64,000 nucleotides of DNA from Promicromonospora sp. AC04 (GCF_003058225.1 NZ_QBUG01000010.1:62001-126000), one strand, 5' to 3'; shown: positions 44,779 through 53,238, numbered from the stretch's first letter. The notes: generated from the letters alone by a model not told the origin. Made by a program: numbers and translations.

Positions 44779-45888
44779 GTGACATCCGAAGGCCTGACGT
44801 ACGCCGCCGCCGGCGTGGACACCGAGGCAGGCGACAAGGCCGTCGAGCTCATGAAGGACGCCGTGCGGCGCACGCAGGGTCCGGCCGTGCTCGGCGGCGT
44901 GGGCGGCTTCGCCGGCCTGTACGACCTCTCGGCCTTCAAGGGATACCGCGCCCCCCTGCTGGCGACGTCCACCGACGGCGTCGGCACCAAGGTTGCGATC
45001 GCGCAGGCCATGGACAAGCACGACACCATCGGGTTCGACCTGGTGGGCATGGTCGTGGACGACATCGTCGTGATGGGCGCCAAGCCGCTCTTCATGACCG
45101 ACTACATCGCCACGGGCAAGGTCGTGCCGGAGCGGATCGCGGACATCGTGCGCGGCATCGCGCAGGCCTGCGAGGTCGCGGACACCGCCCTGGTGGGCGG
45201 CGAGACGGCCGAGCACCCGGGCCTCCTGGACCCGGACGAGTACGACGTCGCCGGTGCCGCCACGGGCATCGTGGAGGCCGACAAGGTGCTGGGCCCGGAC
45301 CGGGTGCAGCCCGGCGACGTGCTGATCGCGCTGGCCTCCAGCGGCCTGCACTCCAACGGGTACTCCCTGGTGCGTGCAGTGATCAAGCAGGCCGGGTGGT
45401 CCCTGGACCGGCACGTGGACGATCTGGGGCGGGCCCTGGGTGAGGAGCTGCTGGAGCCCACGCGGGTCTACGCCTCGGACTGCCTGGCACTGGCCGCGGA
45501 CGAAGCGGCTCAGGTCCACGCCTTCACGCACGTGACCGGCGGCGGGCTCGCGGCGAACCTGGCGCGGGTGCTCCCCGCGGGGCTCGTGGCGACGGTCGAT
45601 CGCGCGTCCTGGGACGTGCCCGCCGTGTTCCGCATGGTGCGGAGCCTTGGTGGCGTGCCGCGCCGAGACCTTGAGAACACACTGAACCTGGGTGTCGGCA
45701 TGGTGGCCGTCGTGGGCGCTGACGGCGCCGACGCGGCGCTTGCGCGGCTGTCCACGCTGGGCGTGCCCGCGTGGGTGCTCGGCAGCGTCGAGACCCTGGA
45801 TGCCTCAGCGGCGCAGGAAGACCTGGTCGCGGGGACGAAGGGTGTGTCCGGTGGTGCGGTCAGGCTGGTGAACGACTACCGCGGGTGA
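44779..45888 (+). CDS. purM: phosphoribosylformylglycinamidine cyclo-ligase PurM
   Basis: 369 aa AIR synthetase. It closes the imidazole ring of FGAM using ATP. Typical stretches: STDGVGTKVAIAQ, DLVGMVVDDIVVMGAKPLF, LVGGETAEHPG, ASSGLHSNGYSLVR and HVTGGGLAANLARVLP. GTG 44779 follows CTGGAG, 43 nt after purF, so the two are cotranscribed. Confidence 0.97.
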   Translation: MTSEGLTYAAAGVDTEAGDKAVELMKDAVRRTQGPAVLGGVGGFAGLYDLSAFKGYRAPLLATSTDGVGTKVAIAQAMDKHDTIGFDLVGMVVDDIVVMGAKPLFMTDYIATGKVVPERIADIVRGIAQACEVADTALVGGETAEHPGLLDPDEYDVAGAATGIVEADKVLGPDRVQPGDVLIALASSGLHSNGYSLVRAVIKQAGWSLDRHVDDLGRALGEELLEPTRVYASDCLALAADEAAQVHAFTHVTGGGLAANLARVLPAGLVATVDRASWDVPAVFRMVRSLGGVPRRDLENTLNLGVGMVAVVGADGADAALARLSTLGVPAWVLGSVETLDASAAQEDLVAGTKGVSGGAVRLVNDYRG

Positions 45889-45924
45889 CGCGGTGGTGAG
45901 GCCTGGCCGAGGACTGGGCGCGGG

Positions 45925-45944
45925 GCCGGCGCAAAAGCGCCGGC
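45925..45944. terminator. bidirectional terminator between purM and the DUF3073 gene
   Basis: GCCGGCGC (45925-45932), loop AAAA, GCGCCGGC (45937-45944): an 8-bp GC stem with a stable tetraloop between convergent genes. Confidence 0.7.
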
Positions 45945-45948
45945 ACCC

Positions 45949-46161
45949 TCAGCGCGCGTTACCGTCCTGCTCTGCCCAGTCGGAGTACCTGTTGTCGTAC
46001 TCCTCGTCCTCCGAGGAATCCCATCGCGACTGTGTCGCCACATCCGTATGGGAGTCTCCGCTGAGCTCCTGCTCGAGGGCGTGATAATTGGTGTCCGGGC
46101 TGTAGTACTTCAGCTCGCGAGCAACCTTGGTCTGCTTAGCCTTCTGACGGCCGCGGCCCAT
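45949..46161 (-). CDS. DUF3073 small basic/acidic protein
   Basis: 70 aa, starting MGRGRQKAKQTKVARELKYYSP, shortened here to its first part as MGRGRQKAKQTKVARELKYY. This N-terminus is diagnostic of the actinobacterial DUF3073 family. The C-terminal half is acidic (WDSSEDEEYDNRYSDW). It commonly neighbours purM and bldC. The upstream ATG at 46179 would add six residues and is less likely. The function is unknown; the basic head suggests nucleic-acid contact. Confidence 0.92.
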   Translation of the reverse strand: MGRGRQKAKQTKVARELKYYSPDTNYHALEQELSGDSHTDVATQSRWDSSEDEEYDNRYSDWAEQDGNAR

Positions 46162-46756
46162 GGCTCCGACCCCCCTCAACGTAGGAGCGGGGCGGCACCG
46201 TGCATGGACGTGCGGCCCCGTAGCGTTTCGTCTGTCCAGGTTCCAACGTTACATGCTGGTACGGCGTTTCTTCCAGTCCGTGGACGTGATTCGTCCCATC
46301 CTCCGATGTGACATAGCAGTCAGGCGGAGTCCCTCCCCGCACCCCAGGGTGGCCGCAGAGTTGGCGACACGTTGACGATTTGTTTGCGGTAGGCAGATTG
46401 TCGCTGCGCTGGGGTCACGGTCTGTACCTGCCCTCAAGGCAATCGTGTTCGTGTGCCCAGAGCATCTGTCTCCGACGCTTTGCCGACTCCTGGGTGACGC
46501 ACAGTTGCTGGCCGAACTTGTCGACGTGGCGTGCTGTGCGCTGTGGTGCCGTGATGCCGGATCGCGTCGTCGGCGTGTCGCACGTGTCCGAGACTCGCCC
46601 GAAACGGGCGCGCGTGGCGAGCCGCGGAGAAAGTGAGGAAATAAACCGCGTCCCCAAGTCGCCTAAATCCTGTTTGCTGCTAACAATGGTGCAAGAGCGG
46701 GTGTCGTCAACCGCCTGGTACGGCCAGGCCGGCACCGTTCCGGAGGAGGTGCGGGG
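46162..46756. other. 595-nt intergenic region between DUF3073 and bldC
   Basis: Clearly lower GC than its surroundings and without a believable gene. It must hold the divergent promoters of the DUF3073 gene and bldC. TTGACG at about 46371 with CAGATT 16 bp on is a plausible promoter toward bldC, leaving a leader of about 350 nt. AAATAAACC...TAAATCC (46638-46670) is an AT-rich tract nearer bldC. Long control regions are usual for bldC. Confidence 0.5.
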
Positions 46757-46966
46757 ATGTCCATCCACGGAGAATCCGAGGTCCTGCTCACGCCTGCCGA
46801 GGTAGCGAGCTTGTTCCGTGTTGACCCCAAGACAGTAACGCGTTGGGCAAAAGCGGGAAAGCTCTCGTCGATCCGGACACTTGGCGGTCACCGCCGCTAC
46901 AAGGAGTCCGAGGTTCGGGCGCTGCTCGGTGCGGCAGCGGACAGCTCGGGCGACTCCGACAACTAG
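46757..46966 (+). CDS. bldC: BldC, MerR-like developmental regulator
   Basis: 69 aa, a single winged-HTH of the MerR/excisionase type: LLTPAEVASLFRVDPKTVTR, WAKAGKLSSIRTLGGHRRY, ESEVRALL. Near-identical proteins occur across actinobacteria; in Streptomyces BldC binds direct repeats cooperatively and delays development. GGAGGAGG precedes the ATG. In a non-sporulating relative it would be a general regulator. Confidence 0.93.
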   Translation: MSIHGESEVLLTPAEVASLFRVDPKTVTRWAKAGKLSSIRTLGGHRRYKESEVRALLGAAADSSGDSDN

Positions 46967-47031
46967 TCGGAAGTCGTTGACGGATTGGTCGGCAGGTAGG
47001 GACGAAGGCGCGCCGGGTGCTGCCCCCCAGC

Positions 47032-47352
47032 TCAGCCCCGCGCGCGCCTGAGCACAGCGGTGACGACTACAGCGGTCCCGATGGCCACCACGAGCGTGGC
47101 TCCGATCAGGACCTTGGCGTTGCGGGCCCGGCGCGGATCTTGCGCCGGGCCGTTCTTGTCGCCGAATGCTCCGGTAGCCATCGCGCCGACGTCGCTCGCG
47201 GCCTGCTTTGCCTCCCGTGCGATGCGGGACGCCTGGTAACCAGGGCTGAGCCGGGTGGTGAGCTCGTCGATGGTCGCTGCGAGGTCCGCGCGGGTGCGGA
47301 GCACCTCGGCCTCGAGCTCGCGGCTGTTGGGCGGCGGCGTCGGAGTGCTCAT
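47032..47352 (-). CDS. DUF3618 membrane-associated protein
   Basis: 106 aa. N-terminal DUF3618 helix (RELEAEVLRTRADLAATIDELTTRLSP), a charged middle, and one C-terminal membrane helix (VLIGATLVVAIGTAVVVTAVL). The start ATG at 47352 overlaps the upstream stop (ATGA). Together with the holin-like gene it forms a coupled envelope-stress-like pair. The exact role is unknown. Confidence 0.85.
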   Translation of the reverse strand: MSTPTPPPNSRELEAEVLRTRADLAATIDELTTRLSPGYQASRIAREAKQAASDVGAMATGAFGDKNGPAQDPRRARNAKVLIGATLVVAIGTAVVVTAVLRRARG

Positions 47353-47801
47353 CGGTGCATCCCCTCCTTGATCGACGCGATGTCGTCCTTCACGCGCTGG
47401 ACGCTCTCGGGCGGGGTGGTGGCCTTCTGCAGCAGCTGAGCGCCCACGAGCGCCAGGAGCATCGTGACGAGCAGCATGAAGCCGCCGATGGCGAGTGCTG
47501 ACAGCCAGAGGGGCCACACCGTCCCCAGGCCGTACACGGCCGCCAGGAGCAGCACGCCGACGGCGTAGACGAGGATCAGGAGCGCCATGACGAGCAGCCC
47601 GGCACCGATGCCGGACTTCTTGGCCTTCTCCGTGAGCTCGGCCTTGGCGAGCGCGATCTCCGCGCGTACGAGGCGTGAGGTCTGCTCGGAGATCTGTTCG
47701 ATCAGCTTCCCCATGGAGGCCGGCTTGTCGGGTCCTGGCGTGCCCGTCGGGGTGCTACCTGCCGCCCCTGTCTGGCTGTCGATCTTCACGTCGTCGATCA
47801 T
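47349..47801 (-). CDS. phage-holin-family (DUF1469/Actinobacterial holin-X-like) membrane protein
   Basis: 150 aa. Amphipathic segment MGKLIEQISEQTSRLVRAEIALAKAEL, then two membrane helices (GAGLLVMALLILVYAVGVLLLAA and WLSALAIGGFMLLVTMLLALVGA) and a charged tail. GGGAGG sits 4 nt before ATG 47801; the earlier ATG at 47846 lacks this site. Despite the family name, chromosomal copies paired with DUF3618 are probably not lysis proteins. Confidence 0.83.
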   Translation of the reverse strand: MIDDVKIDSQTGAAGSTPTGTPGPDKPASMGKLIEQISEQTSRLVRAEIALAKAELTEKAKKSGIGAGLLVMALLILVYAVGVLLLAAVYGLGTVWPLWLSALAIGGFMLLVTMLLALVGAQLLQKATTPPESVQRVKDDIASIKEGMHR

Positions 47802-48073
47802 CTGCCCTCCCGTGCCGCCGGTTTCGGCCTGCGCCGCTGAAGACAACTCAACAGGTCAAGAGCTCACGGGGCAATTCCTGGCGCGGCGTGGCCGCGAGAA
47901 TAAGTCTGAAGCGAACCATGCGGCAATACAGAAATGCTGGAGAGAATTGCCTTGGAGGCGCCTGGGAACCAAGTTCGCCGGCGCTGAGAAGAGGCCGCTA
48001 CTCGGTGCGCCACTTGCTGCCAGAAACGTCGATGGGCCGCACTTTCGCGCATCTCATGCCGGGACTCCGGCGA

Positions 48074-48469
48074 TCAGTACGGTGGGTTCGCGGCCCGGAG
48101 GGCGTCGGCGACCGTGCTCCGGGCATCACCGCGCCGCAGCAGCTCCTCGCCGCGAAAGAGCAGCACGATCCCGTTGCCTTCCATGAAGACGCCGCGGGCG
48201 GCGAGTCCGGCGCGCTCCCACATCAGCGACAGCTCGGTCACGAGTCGGGCGATCGCTCCGTCGGTCGGCCGATCGGTGTCGAACGTCCACTTGCCCAGCG
48301 GCACCGAGCCGATCGCGGCGAGCGTCCGCCCAAGTTCCCTCGCTCGTGGGTAGGCCTCGTCGAGAACCGGCATGAAGGCGCCGACGAAGACTTCTGCGGC
48401 CAGCTCGACGCGGTCCATCGCGAGCAGCGCGGCGAACTCCGGGGCGGGTCCTGCGGGGGGCTTCGGCAC
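48074..48469 (-). CDS. hypothetical cytosolic protein
   Basis: 131 aa, alpha-rich: RVELAAEVFVGAFMPVLDEAYPRARELGRTLAAIG, then DTDRPTDGAIARLVTELSLMWERAGL. The sequence is not recognised as any named family. Coding is supported by sensible codon use and a composition unlike the other frames. A GC hairpin (CACGCTC/GAGCGTG, about 48572-48589) lies upstream. Confidence 0.6.
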   Translation of the reverse strand: MPKPPAGPAPEFAALLAMDRVELAAEVFVGAFMPVLDEAYPRARELGRTLAAIGSVPLGKWTFDTDRPTDGAIARLVTELSLMWERAGLAARGVFMEGNGIVLLFRGEELLRRGDARSTVADALRAANPPY

Positions 48470-48732
48470 GGAGCCACGCTACTGCGTGGGCGACGCAAGA
48501 ATCCGGGCCGCAACACGGTCGACACCGGATGTTCGGCAACGCGTCACCGAGGCCAAGACGAAGCGGGCCGCACGCTCAGAGAGCGTGATGGATGACGGAG
48601 GAATAGGGGCGCCGCGGCTCCCTCGATCCTCTTGATTCCCGGGTGCCCGCCGGAGGCGCTGGAGGACGCCAAAGGGGCGTGAGGGTTCATGTCCCCCTCC
48701 GGACATACCTTGGCCCCCCTCTGCTTGGACGG

Positions 48733-49368
48733 TCAGGACTCGAGGGCGTACCCGACCAAGACGGCGGCGGTGACCTCGACCGCGCCCGGCGCGAGGTCGT
48801 CGGTCGAGATCCCGCCGCCACCTCCGTGGCCACGGGTCATCTCGTCCATCTCGGGGTTCAGGTCCTGGATGTGGACCACGCTGCCGAGCCTCACCCCGGC
48901 GGCGTCGGCGTATACCTCGGCCTTGCGCCGGGCCGCTGCGACCGCCTCGCGGCGGGCCCGGTCACGCATCGTCGGCTTGTCGAGCACGTCGAAGGTGACG
49001 CTGTCGACATGCTCGGCGCCAGCCGCCACGATCGCGGTGACGAGCCGCTGAACGGCCTCGATCTCCCGAGTCTGGATCGCGTACTCGACCCGGCACCGGA
49101 ACCCGAGAAGCTTCCGGGACTCGCCGTACCCGTCATAGGCCGACTTGATAGAGAGCCTCGAAGACGAGACGGCACTGTCCGGGATGCTGTGCGCCCGGAT
49201 TGCCTCACGGACGCGGGTGACGGCCGTGCTCGCGTCGGCGAACGCCGCCTCGGCCTCTGGCTGGACCACGTCGACCGCGACGGCGATCCGTGCTATCTCG
49301 GGCTCGGCACGGACCACACCCGTGCCGTGGACGCTCAGACCCCAGGGCTGATCGATTTTCTGATGCAT
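48733..49368 (-). CDS. SIMPL-domain (DUF541) protein
   Basis: 211 aa. SIMPL features: LSVHGTGVVRAEPEIARIAVAV, ASTAVTRVREAI, GFRCRVEYAIQTREIEAVQRLV and DRARREAVAAARRKAEVYADAAG. The family is linked to stress protection in bacteria. No signal peptide is visible, so this copy is probably cytosolic. ATG 49368 is preferred because residues before it show no conserved pattern. Confidence 0.82.
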   Translation of the reverse strand: MHQKIDQPWGLSVHGTGVVRAEPEIARIAVAVDVVQPEAEAAFADASTAVTRVREAIRAHSIPDSAVSSSRLSIKSAYDGYGESRKLLGFRCRVEYAIQTREIEAVQRLVTAIVAAGAEHVDSVTFDVLDKPTMRDRARREAVAAARRKAEVYADAAGVRLGSVVHIQDLNPEMDEMTRGHGGGGGISTDDLAPGAVEVTAAVLVGYALES

Positions 49369-49478
49369 CAACACATTCAACCGCAGGTCACAGTGGTACG
49401 GCGCCTGGCTGGACGGCAGGCCGAGGGGGTGGGGCGACATGTGAGCACGAGGCGTCGTTGCATCTTGGTGCGCGCACC

Positions 49479-49496
49479 GCGCGCCGAACGGCGCGC
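49479..49496 (-). terminator. hairpin after the GNAT fragment
   Basis: GCGCGCC (49479-49485), loop GAAC, GGCGCGC (49490-49496), 17 nt beyond the stop of the broken GNAT gene. It was probably the terminator of the original gene. Confidence 0.5.
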
Positions 49497-49512
49497 CTTG
49501 ATCTTGTAGAGG

Positions 49513-49782
49513 TCAATTCGGCAGCGGCACCACGTAGACGGCTGCCGGTTCGGTGAAGCCATCGCCGTACTCGTGGGCGAGATCTGCGATTCGCTCCGCT
49601 CCGAGGCGCTCGTAGAGCCGAATCGCGGCCCGGTACTTGAGAATGACATCGAACGCGATGGCGAGGCCGTTGGTTCGCGCGTAGTTGGCAGCCGCTTCCA
49701 TGAGGAGGCGTCCGGCACCGCTGCCCCGGTGGTCGGGGTCTACGAAGAGTCGAACGGGGATCGCCAGGCGAGCGATGTTGCC
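49513..49782 (-). pseudogene. GNAT acetyltransferase, C-terminal half only
   Basis: The reading frame gives LAIPVRLFVDPDHRGSGAGR, the acetyl-CoA loop, then ILKYRAAIRLYERLGAERIA, the usual GNAT C-terminal strand. The N-terminal half is missing: homology ends at about 49782, where a broken integrase begins on the other strand. The longest methionine start gives only 62 aa. It was truncated by the event that brought in or deleted the neighbouring mobile DNA. Confidence 0.75.
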
Positions 49783-49799
49783 GCCCGTCTGCTTTCGGC

Positions 49800-50270
49800 T
49801 GCACGCTCTCCCTGCCCGCCGTCGTAGTGGCGTCGCTGCGGCTCCACAGGACTCGGCAGATCGAGCGGGACGTGAAGCTCGGGAGGGAGTGGGATCCGAA
49901 CGGCTACGTGTTCGGCACTCGCAACGGAACCATGATGAGTTCGAGGAACGTCTCCCGCGACGTTCGTCGAGCGCTCGCCAAGGTGCCGGGAATCGTCCCC
50001 GACGAGTGGACGCCGCGCGACTGGCGGCACACCTACACGTCGGTGATGTCGGCCGGAGAGGTGCCGCTGGAAGAGGTGTCCCGAACCCTCGGACACAGCA
50101 GCACCGTCGTCACCGAACAGGTCTACCGCCACGAGCTACGACCTGTGATCCAGACGGCGGGCGCGAAGATGGACGATCTCTTTCTGGCGAACGAGGTAGG
50201 CGGGGGCTGGCACATGGAACCCCTATTTGGTCCGGCCGAGGCGGACGGTCGAAAGGTGCCTGATCAGTAG
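49800..50270 (+). pseudogene. tyrosine recombinase/integrase, C-terminal fragment
   Basis: Frame reads LSLPAVVVASLRLHRTRQIER, then TPRDWRHTYTSVMSAG (second Arg and His of the catalytic set), LGHSSTVVTEQVYRH (third catalytic His and the Tyr nucleophile). The first catalytic Arg and the whole core-binding domain are missing, so it is non-functional. An intact enzyme would be 350-450 aa; only about 155 residues remain. It lies about 460 nt from the 3' end of tRNA-Phe, the usual place for such an integrase. Confidence 0.82.
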
Positions 50271-50306
50271 TGCAGGTGTGCTCCGGGGAGTGCGGCGGTT
50301 TGGGCG

Positions 50307-50540
50307 TCACATCTGGAACGGTCGGTAACTCAAGGCGCGTTCCACGATCTCTTCCGCCGTCGGCTCATGATCGAATGCGTGGCTTGGGTAGAAGATGAGA
50401 TCGGTGCCGTTCGGATCCGGTACCGCCGCCCGGAATTGCGCCACTGCCAGGGAGGCTTCGTGCTCGCTCGCTCCTGGCATGCCCGCCATGATGTAGCGCA
50501 CGAGCGCAAGCAGCTCGTCGCGAGACGTCTCGTGCCTCAT
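50307..50540 (-). CDS. colicin-E9/pyocin-type immunity protein homologue
   Basis: 77 aa. It shows the layout of the DNase-colicin immunity family (Im2/Im7/Im9): SRDELLALVRYIM, then PDPNGTDLIFYPS, close to the GSDLIYYP core, then EPTAEEIVERALSYR, close to SPEGIVKEIKEWR. The Tyr-Pro and Asp residues of the toxin-binding helix are kept. No DNase toxin gene is visible next to it, so it may protect against a competitor's bacteriocin. ATG 50540 is chosen because it gives the family length. Confidence 0.75.
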   Translation of the reverse strand: MRHETSRDELLALVRYIMAGMPGASEHEASLAVAQFRAAVPDPNGTDLIFYPSHAFDHEPTAEEIVERALSYRPFQM

Positions 50541-50654
50541 CGCGGTCCGCCTACTGTGCGTGACATTGGCCAAGTGTCCCTTGGCTCGTGGCCCTTCGGC
50601 GCCGACCGTGCGTCGGCCTAGCCAAGACCGATTGTCATGCGATTTGTCATGCAA

Positions 50655-50700
50655 GATCAAAACGAAGCGGCCCGCACTCTCCAAGAGAGTGCGGGCCGCT
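50655..50700 (-). terminator. rho-independent terminator of the tRNA operon
   Basis: Perfect 16-bp arms (50666-50681 and 50685-50700) with a 3-nt loop; on the minus strand the stem is followed by TTCGTTTTGATC. It lies 31 nt past the 3' end of tRNA-Phe. Confidence 0.85.
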
Positions 50701-50731
50701 CCGTAACCGCAGGTCACACGGTGTTTTTGTG

Positions 50732-50804
50732 TGGCTCCGACCGGCGTCGATCCGGTGACCTTTCGATTTTCAGTCGAACGCTCTACCAACTGAGCTACAG
50801 AGCC
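50732..50804 (-). tRNA. tRNA-Phe (GAA)
   Basis: 73 nt, all arms pair: acceptor GGCTCTG/CGGAGCC, D-arm GCTC/GAGC, anticodon arm TTCGA-CTGAAAA-TCGAA with GAA, T-arm ACCGG/CCGGT. CCA is not encoded. Last gene of a three-tRNA operon. Confidence 0.96.
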
Positions 50805-50855
50805 CTAGCGCGAACGCCCGGAAAGTCGAGACCGACAATCCGGGCGCCTCTCGCG

Positions 50856-50929
50856 CGACCCTGACGGGACTTGAACCCGCGACCTCCGCCGTGACAGGGC
50901 GGCGCGCTAACCAGCTGCGCTACAGGGCC
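50856..50929 (-). tRNA. tRNA-Asp (GTC)
   Basis: 74 nt: acceptor GGCCCTG/CAGGGTC, D-arm GCGC/GCGC, anticodon arm CCGCC-CTGTCAC-GGCGG with GTC, T-arm GCGGG/CCCGT, discriminator G. Second gene of the operon. Confidence 0.96.
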
Positions 50930-51072
50930 TTGATCGCTACCCGCGACCGGGGGGCTCGTTTCGAACCGTGAGGATCCTAACCCACCGCGGGCCAGAACCT
51001 GAAATCAGATTCCTGCACCGCAGGGATGACCTGCCTCACAACAGTCGAAACAGGCTCTTACGAGCCCCTTCG

Positions 51073-51145
51073 TACCCCCAACGGGATTCGAACCCGTGCT
51101 ACCGCCGTGAAAGGGCGGGGTCCTAGGCCGCTAGACGATGGGGGC
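51073..51145 (-). tRNA. tRNA-Glu (TTC)
   Basis: 73 nt: acceptor GCCCCCA/TGGGGGT, anticodon arm CCGCC-CTTTCAC-GGCGG with TTC, T-arm ACGGG/CCCGT. First gene of the Glu-Asp-Phe operon. Its 5' end is close to the divergent metallopeptidase gene, so the two promoters must lie within about 90 nt. Confidence 0.96.
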
Positions 51146-51236
51146 TGGGACCTGGCAAGTCTACAGACACTCGGAGGCCCCGCTGCACGGTCCACGCAGG
51201 GGCCTCGACGCGTCGTATGTCGGGGATGATGGGTGC

Positions 51237-51590
51237 GTGGTGGAGATGACGCGGGAGGACTTCGAGACGGCCGTCAGCGAGGGACTGGACCTCGTTCCGC
51301 CGGACCTCGCGGCGCAGATGGACAACGTGGTGGTGCTCGTCGAGGACGACGCGCCCGCGGAGGATCCCGAGCTCCTGGGGCTCTACGAGGGCGTGCCGCT
51401 GACGGAGCGCGACCACATGTGGGCCGCGGGGGCGCTGCCGGACCGCATCACCATCTTCCGGAACCCGACGCTCGCGATCTGCGACACGCGCGAGGACGTC
51501 GTCGAGGAGGTGGCCGTGACAGTGGTCCACGAGATCGCACACCACTTCGGGATCAACGACGACCGCCTCCACGAGCTCGGCTGGGACTGA
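51237..51590 (+). CDS. minimal zincin metallopeptidase-family protein
   Basis: 117 aa. C-terminal VAVTVVHEIAHHFGINDDRLHELG holds the HExxH zinc motif (HEIAHH) with a third ligand Asp or Glu after it. Size and motif match the short actinobacterial metallopeptidase family of unknown substrate. Several in-frame GTG/ATG starts lie together (51237, 51240, 51246). Confidence 0.87.
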   Translation: MVEMTREDFETAVSEGLDLVPPDLAAQMDNVVVLVEDDAPAEDPELLGLYEGVPLTERDHMWAAGALPDRITIFRNPTLAICDTREDVVEEVAVTVVHEIAHHFGINDDRLHELGWD

Positions 51591-51592
51591 CG

Positions 51593-51631
51593 AACCCCGG
51601 GTCGCGAAGCAGGGCTTCGCGACCCGGGGTT
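51593..51631. terminator. bidirectional terminator, perfect 18-bp stem
   Basis: AACCCCGGGTCGCGAAGC (51593-51610), loop AGG, exact complement (51614-51631). It lies between the convergent metallopeptidase and D,D-peptidase genes. Confidence 0.8.
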
Positions 51632-51653
51632 CCCGGTCCAGGGGCAGGGCCGG

Positions 51654-53234
51654 TCAGTACGTGGTGCCGTACTCCCAGTGCCAGGCCTCCGGCTTGGAGC
51701 CGCCGGCCTGGGCCCAGGCCGGATGCTCCCAGCCGTACTTCCCGGCGTTGGCGACCATCCAGTTGTGCTCGGCGGTGCCGAACGACTCGATGCCGCCGGA
51801 CAGGTCGACCGCCTGGCCCCAGCCGTGGTTCGACGTGCCGGGCACGGCTGCCAGGGCGCCCCTGGTGGCGGCGACCGTCACCTGCTCCGAGTAGGAGCGG
51901 TAGCCGTCTGTGAGGTCCAGGTTCCGGCCGAACGCCGCACGGAAGGCGCTGTTCAGGTCCTCGAGCGCTAGCGCGGCGTCACACCGCAGCTGCTCGCTGG
52001 ACGTCCAGCTCAGCCCGCAGAGCACGCTCGACGGGATCTGACCGTTGCCGTAGTTCTTCGCGGCCTCGGCCATCTCCTTGGCCTCGGCGGCGCGGGCGGC
52101 GGCCTTGCGCTCGGCGGCACGAGCCGCACGGGCCTCGCGCCGCTCCTCGGCGGCCTTCTTGGCGGCGGCGATCTCCTCGGGCGTGGGTCCCGCCTTCACG
52201 GACACGACGGCGTCGCCGTCGGTCTTGGTGATGAGCTTCTGGAGGGACGTCGCCACCTTCTCGATGCGGTCGGCCGACGGCGCTGTCGCGTCCGCCGACG
52301 TCTCCGCGGCGTCCTTGGCGTCCGAGGTCTTCTCGGCCGCTTCCTGCGCCTCGGCGGTGTCCGAGACCGAGTCCGCGAGCGGGGTGTCGAGGACGGGAAG
52401 GTCCTCGGCCTCCTGCTCGATGATCGGAGTGACGCCGGCGACCGCACCGGCCAGGTTCGTCGGCTCGACGGCGGCGGCCGTCTCAGTGGTCGCCTCGTCG
52501 GTGGTCTCGGCGGTGGCCGATGTGTCCGTCGCGCGCTCCGCGAGCGACGTGCGGTCGGTGCTCCGGGAGGCGGCAGCGGTCAGGCGCGTCTCGACGGCGG
52601 TGCCGGCGGTGTCACGTGCCTGCTCCAGCATGGTCCGCAGCTTCTTGGCCGCCGCCCGGACCTGCTTGCGGTCCTTGACGGTGAGGTCGCCCTCGCGGGT
52701 CACGTAGTCGGCGTCGGTCAGGACGGCGTCCGCCTTCGCGGCGGCAGTCTTCACCGCGTGGTCGATGGCGACCGCGCTGGTGGCGGTGACGACGGCCGGC
52801 TCAGCGGCCGCGGTGCCACCCGAGGATCCGACGGCGCCGCCGTCGTTCCCGGTGAAGCTGACCGCCGCGGTGGTGGTCAGGGCAACCGTGGTGAGTGCGG
52901 CCGCGAGCGCGAAGGACGAGCGGCGCACGAGCTGGCTGGACCGAGCGAAGTGCCCTGCGGCGGGGACGGCTGCGTGCGCACCCTGTGCGCCCGGGCGTCG
53001 CGTACGACGGGGGACGAGGGTGTGGTCGCCGCGCCTCAAGGGCGCTCCAGACACTCGGGGACAGGGGCAAGGCACACGATGGGGTGCGCGACGGGGTTCG
53101 GCGTCTGGGGCACGCTGACTTCCGTTCTGCGGCTGGGCACGGGCGACACCGTGAGGGACTCTTCCCTCGGGTGGACGGCGACGCCTGCTCCGGCTGCTGT
53201 CTGGCCACGGCGCGCGACGTGTCGCGAGGGTCAT
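51654..53234 (-). CDS. M15-family D-alanyl-D-alanine carboxypeptidase-like (VanY) protein
   Basis: Up to 526 aa. A basic N-terminal region leads to a membrane/signal helix (SSFALAAALTTVALTTTAAVSF). A long Ala/Thr/Glu/Lys-rich stalk with coiled-coil character follows (KKAAEERREARAARAAERKA). The C-terminal VanY domain (about 130 residues) has DGYRSYSEQV, SNHGWGQAVD (zinc His and Asp) and EAWHWEY (catalytic Glu and zinc His). It trims peptidoglycan peptides outside the membrane. The start is uncertain: ATG 53234 lies 4 nt after a strong hairpin and the next 100 codons are Arg/Pro-rich, so a later GTG or TTG nearer 53030 may be the true start. Confidence 0.8.
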   Translation of the reverse strand: MTLATRRAPWPDSSRSRRRRPPEGRVPHGVARAQPQNGSQRAPDAEPRRAPHRVPCPCPRVSGAPLRRGDHTLVPRRTRRPGAQGAHAAVPAAGHFARSSQLVRRSSFALAAALTTVALTTTAAVSFTGNDGGAVGSSGGTAAAEPAVVTATSAVAIDHAVKTAAAKADAVLTDADYVTREGDLTVKDRKQVRAAAKKLRTMLEQARDTAGTAVETRLTAAASRSTDRTSLAERATDTSATAETTDEATTETAAAVEPTNLAGAVAGVTPIIEQEAEDLPVLDTPLADSVSDTAEAQEAAEKTSDAKDAAETSADATAPSADRIEKVATSLQKLITKTDGDAVVSVKAGPTPEEIAAAKKAAEERREARAARAAERKAAARAAEAKEMAEAAKNYGNGQIPSSVLCGLSWTSSEQLRCDAALALEDLNSAFRAAFGRNLDLTDGYRSYSEQVTVAATRGALAAVPGTSNHGWGQAVDLSGGIESFGTAEHNWMVANAGKYGWEHPAWAQAGGSKPEAWHWEYGTTY

Positions 53235-53238
53235 GGCG

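Noticed and set aside
47802-48073. Possible small gene between the holin-like gene and the 131-aa gene
   Set aside because: A 62-codon minus-strand frame exists but has no ribosome site and no sensible composition; nothing else is seen in these 272 nt.
53000-53234. c-di-AMP (ydaO) riboswitch in the D,D-peptidase leader
   Set aside because: CCGAACCCCGTC near 53075 (minus strand) recalls the 3' consensus, but the other conserved blocks (GGGGUGAAU and the pseudosymmetric partner) are not found; kept only as a check in the findings.
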